The notes under the pieces were generated by a model, which saw only the letters and a list, made by a program, of their open reading frames with translations, made no database searches and was not told where the DNA came from. This document shows positions 61,730-64,000 of a stretch of 64,000 bases of DNA, piece by piece. Both the position numbers and the translations under genes were made by a program. Location of the stretch: NCBI GenBank assembly GCA_949752795.1, contig OX457057.1:101273513-101337512 (forward strand), written 5' to 3'. How positions within the stretch are numbered: the first letter of the stretch is position 1; every line of letters begins with the position of its first letter. This DNA comes from Hyperoodon ampullatus. Lineage: Eukaryota; Chordata; Mammalia; Artiodactyla; Ziphiidae.

Positions 61730-64000
61730 TTATTCATTCAGCAAATATTTATTGAGCACCTGCTAGGCTACTAAGTGCTAGGCATTGTTCTAAAAGCTGG
61801 AAATAAAGCAGTGAACAAAACAGACAAAATTCCCTGTCTTCATGAACCTTACCTTCTGGTGGGAGAGACAGAATTATCCAACATAAATGAATAACATATA
61901 TAGTATGTTAGATGGTGCTAAGGAGAAAAAGCAGAGGAGGGGAAGGATAAAAAGTAGCGGTGGCCAAGGTTTGCAATTTTAGATAGAGCGTCAGAGAAGA
62001 CCTTACCAAGAAGGGGACATTGCAAGAAGTGAGGTAGTGCTCAAAATATCCTGGGGAAGAACATTCCAGCCAGAGGGAATTAGAAGTACAAACGCCCTGA
62101 GGTGGGAGCATCCCTGGATTATTCAGACAACAGCAAGGAAACCAGTGTGGTTGGATACAATGTGGACAATCCATTATATGTGGTTGGGGCAGAATGCTGG
62201 GAGGGAATAGACTAGAATAGTAACAATGAAGTCAATCAGATAATGATGGGGGTGGGGTGGTGGAAATGCATATTATAATAGGATCTTATAGGTCATTGGA
62301 AGAACTTTGCTTTTTATTCTGAGATGAGAAACAATTATATGGATTTAAGTAGAAGAGTACCATGATAAAACAGCTTTTAACTTAACAGGCTCATTCTGGC
62401 TACTGTATTGAGAAAAGGCAGTAGGAGGGCATGGACGTAAACAGGGGTACCAGTTAGGAGGTTATTGCAGTCATTTAAGTGAAAAATGGTGGCTTAGACC
62501 CAGTGAAGGCATGAGAGGTAAGAAGTGGCCTGAGCCAATAACATTTGCCAACAGACTGGATATAAGGTATGAGAGAGCAGAGTCAGAGGTCACTCCAAGG
62601 GTTTTAACTTGAGTATCTGCAAGAATGGAGTTGCATGTATTGAGATGAGACAGGTAAAAGGAGTCAGTTTGGGTTGGGAATGGGAGCTGTGGTTGGGATA
62701 TTTAAGTTTGAGATGTTCATTAGACACCCAAATGGAAATGTGCTTGAAGTTGGATTTAAAAGTCTGTGTTCTGGTTTGAAAATCCATATTTGGACACCAT
62801 CAGCATATAGCTTGTATAGCAGTGACACAGTGAGATCACCAAGAGAGTGAGTGTAGAAAGAGAAAAGATCCAAGCACTGAATCTTGAGAAGGCACTCTAA
62901 TATATGGAGATCAGGGAGACAGAGAAGAGCCAGAGAGGTAGGAGCACCAGGAGAGTGTAGTGTCCTGGCCGCCAGGGGAAGAGAGTGTTTCAAGAAAGAG
63001 AGATCCATCATGTCAGATGCTACTGATAGCTCAAGTAAGATGGACACTGAGAATTGATCATTGGATGTAGCTATGTGGAGATGACTGGTGATCTTGGTAA
63101 GAACAGTTTTATTGATGAGAGATCAAAAGCCTTGTTGGAATGAGTTCCAGTGGCAAATGGAAGAGTGGAAGTGGAGGTAGCAAGTATAAACTCTTTCAAG
63201 GAGGTTTGGTGTAAAAAGGAGAGAAATGGGATGGGGTTGCTAGAGGGGAAAGAGAATTGTTTAATTTCCTTTTAAAGAATGGAGAAATAACTTGTTTGTC
63301 TTGAATTTCTATCTTTAAAAATGGTGAAAGTTTCAACTATCCCTAAAGAAAGTCCTCTGAGGCACATTTTGGATAAGGGGTCTGATTACAGCTATGAACC
63401 AATGGGTGAGAGGAAGATGATATTTTATTGTAACAATGTGTGGCCACAGTACCTGTTAGGATATCCACAGGGGGTTTAGGCAGGGTTATCTTGGGACCCT
63501 GTGCACCATATACTGCTACCCTTGCTATGTTAGTTATGTCATTTATGGTCTCCTGTGTCGTTGGTATATGTAAAACCCTAAGACCAAACTTGAGGGTTTA
63601 TTTAGGATCTTCTGTTTGTTCTTTGGGTTTTTGGTTGCATTTTGTTAAAAAAAAAAAACAAACAGGATGGATGTGATCTACTAGGTAAGAAAGATTGGTG
63701 GTGAGAGAGAGAGAGGGAATTGCTGTAGGCAAGAGGGGATGGAGATATCTGCTTAGAAACACAGTTCTTCCACTGTAACAGAAGGTAGAGTAAAATGGGC
63801 ACAGTTGCTATGTAGATATAATGGTGGGAATTTGTGGAAGTTCTGTTTGCTTCTGTTTTCTCAGTGATATAGGAAACAAGGTCGTCAAATGAGATTAGGG
63901 ATAAGGCAGAAGTAGGAGAAGATTTAAGGAGAAGGAAGGTATGAAATCGTTATCTAGGAGAGTCAGAGCGAATGGACTAAAGAAATGCCCTATGATTGTC
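61730..64000 (-). mobile_element. Long L2 LINE (RT domain to 3' end), runs to the window edge
   Basis: About 2.2 kb of continuous antisense L2. The 3' end is at the left (ttcagcaaatatttattgag near 61737). The body continues with ttccagccagagggaattag and gttaggaggttattgcagtc. On the minus strand, the frame at 62664-63047 keeps the reverse-transcriptase FYTHSLGDL segment followed by LYADG, a decayed form of the catalytic YADD box. Upstream coding sequence is traceable to the window end, but stops and frameshifts make it non-functional. It is the longest L2 in the window. Confidence 0.85.

Overview
This window is mammalian nuclear DNA, almost certainly from a cetacean. The best evidence is a set of young tRNA-derived SINEs of the CHR-2 type. 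Their sequence, tail structure and clear target-site duplications (TSDs) match the family that is abundant in whales and dolphins. There are also longer CHR-1-type SINEs, cetartiodactyl L1 elements, and ancient mammalian MIR, L2 and L3/CR1 fossils. I saw no BovB or Bov-A elements, which argues against a ruminant. There are no operons, no CRISPR array and no free-standing RNA genes.

The only protein-coding content I can support is three internal exons of one plus-strand gene, at 34326-34442, 50798-50917 and 58974-59183. Joined in frame they give 149 residues of an uninterrupted MAGI-family scaffold protein. They cover the end of the first PDZ-to-guanylate-kinase linker and most of the guanylate-kinase-like (GuK) region. 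The linker sequence in the third exon identifies MAGI3 rather than MAGI1 or MAGI2. All three exons are phase 1 at both ends, so each is symmetric. Most or all of the window therefore lies inside MAGI3: 1-34325 is probably the long first intron, followed by introns 2 and 3 complete and the start of intron 4. The next exon was not found before position 64000.

Layout: 1-531 is plain intron. 548-6491 is a near full-length but broken L1 with TSDs. 6.5-34.3 kb is AT-rich intron with nine recognisable L2/MIR/L3 fossils, five SINEs, L1 3' ends and several low-complexity tracts. 34.3-50.8 kb holds exon 2, a CHR-1 SINE, an old L1M interrupted by a CHR-2 SINE, an LTR-like block with a G-rich tract, a possible processed pseudogene split by a younger L1, and an L1M cluster with an 80-bp tandem duplication. 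50.8-59.2 kb holds exon 3, a 2.6-kb antisense L1, two old L1M pieces head to head, a sense CHR-2 SINE and exon 4. 59.2-64.0 kb holds a fold-back hAT transposon and a long antisense L2.

I found no new multi-gene system. The points most worth checking are the in-frame tandem splice acceptors and weak donor around exon 4, the 80-bp duplication that crosses an L1/insertion junction, two L1 insertions with bipartite tails, the fold-back hAT element and the unidentified retropseudogene-like block. Repeat family names rest on recognition by eye; boundaries without a stated TSD are approximate by tens of bases.
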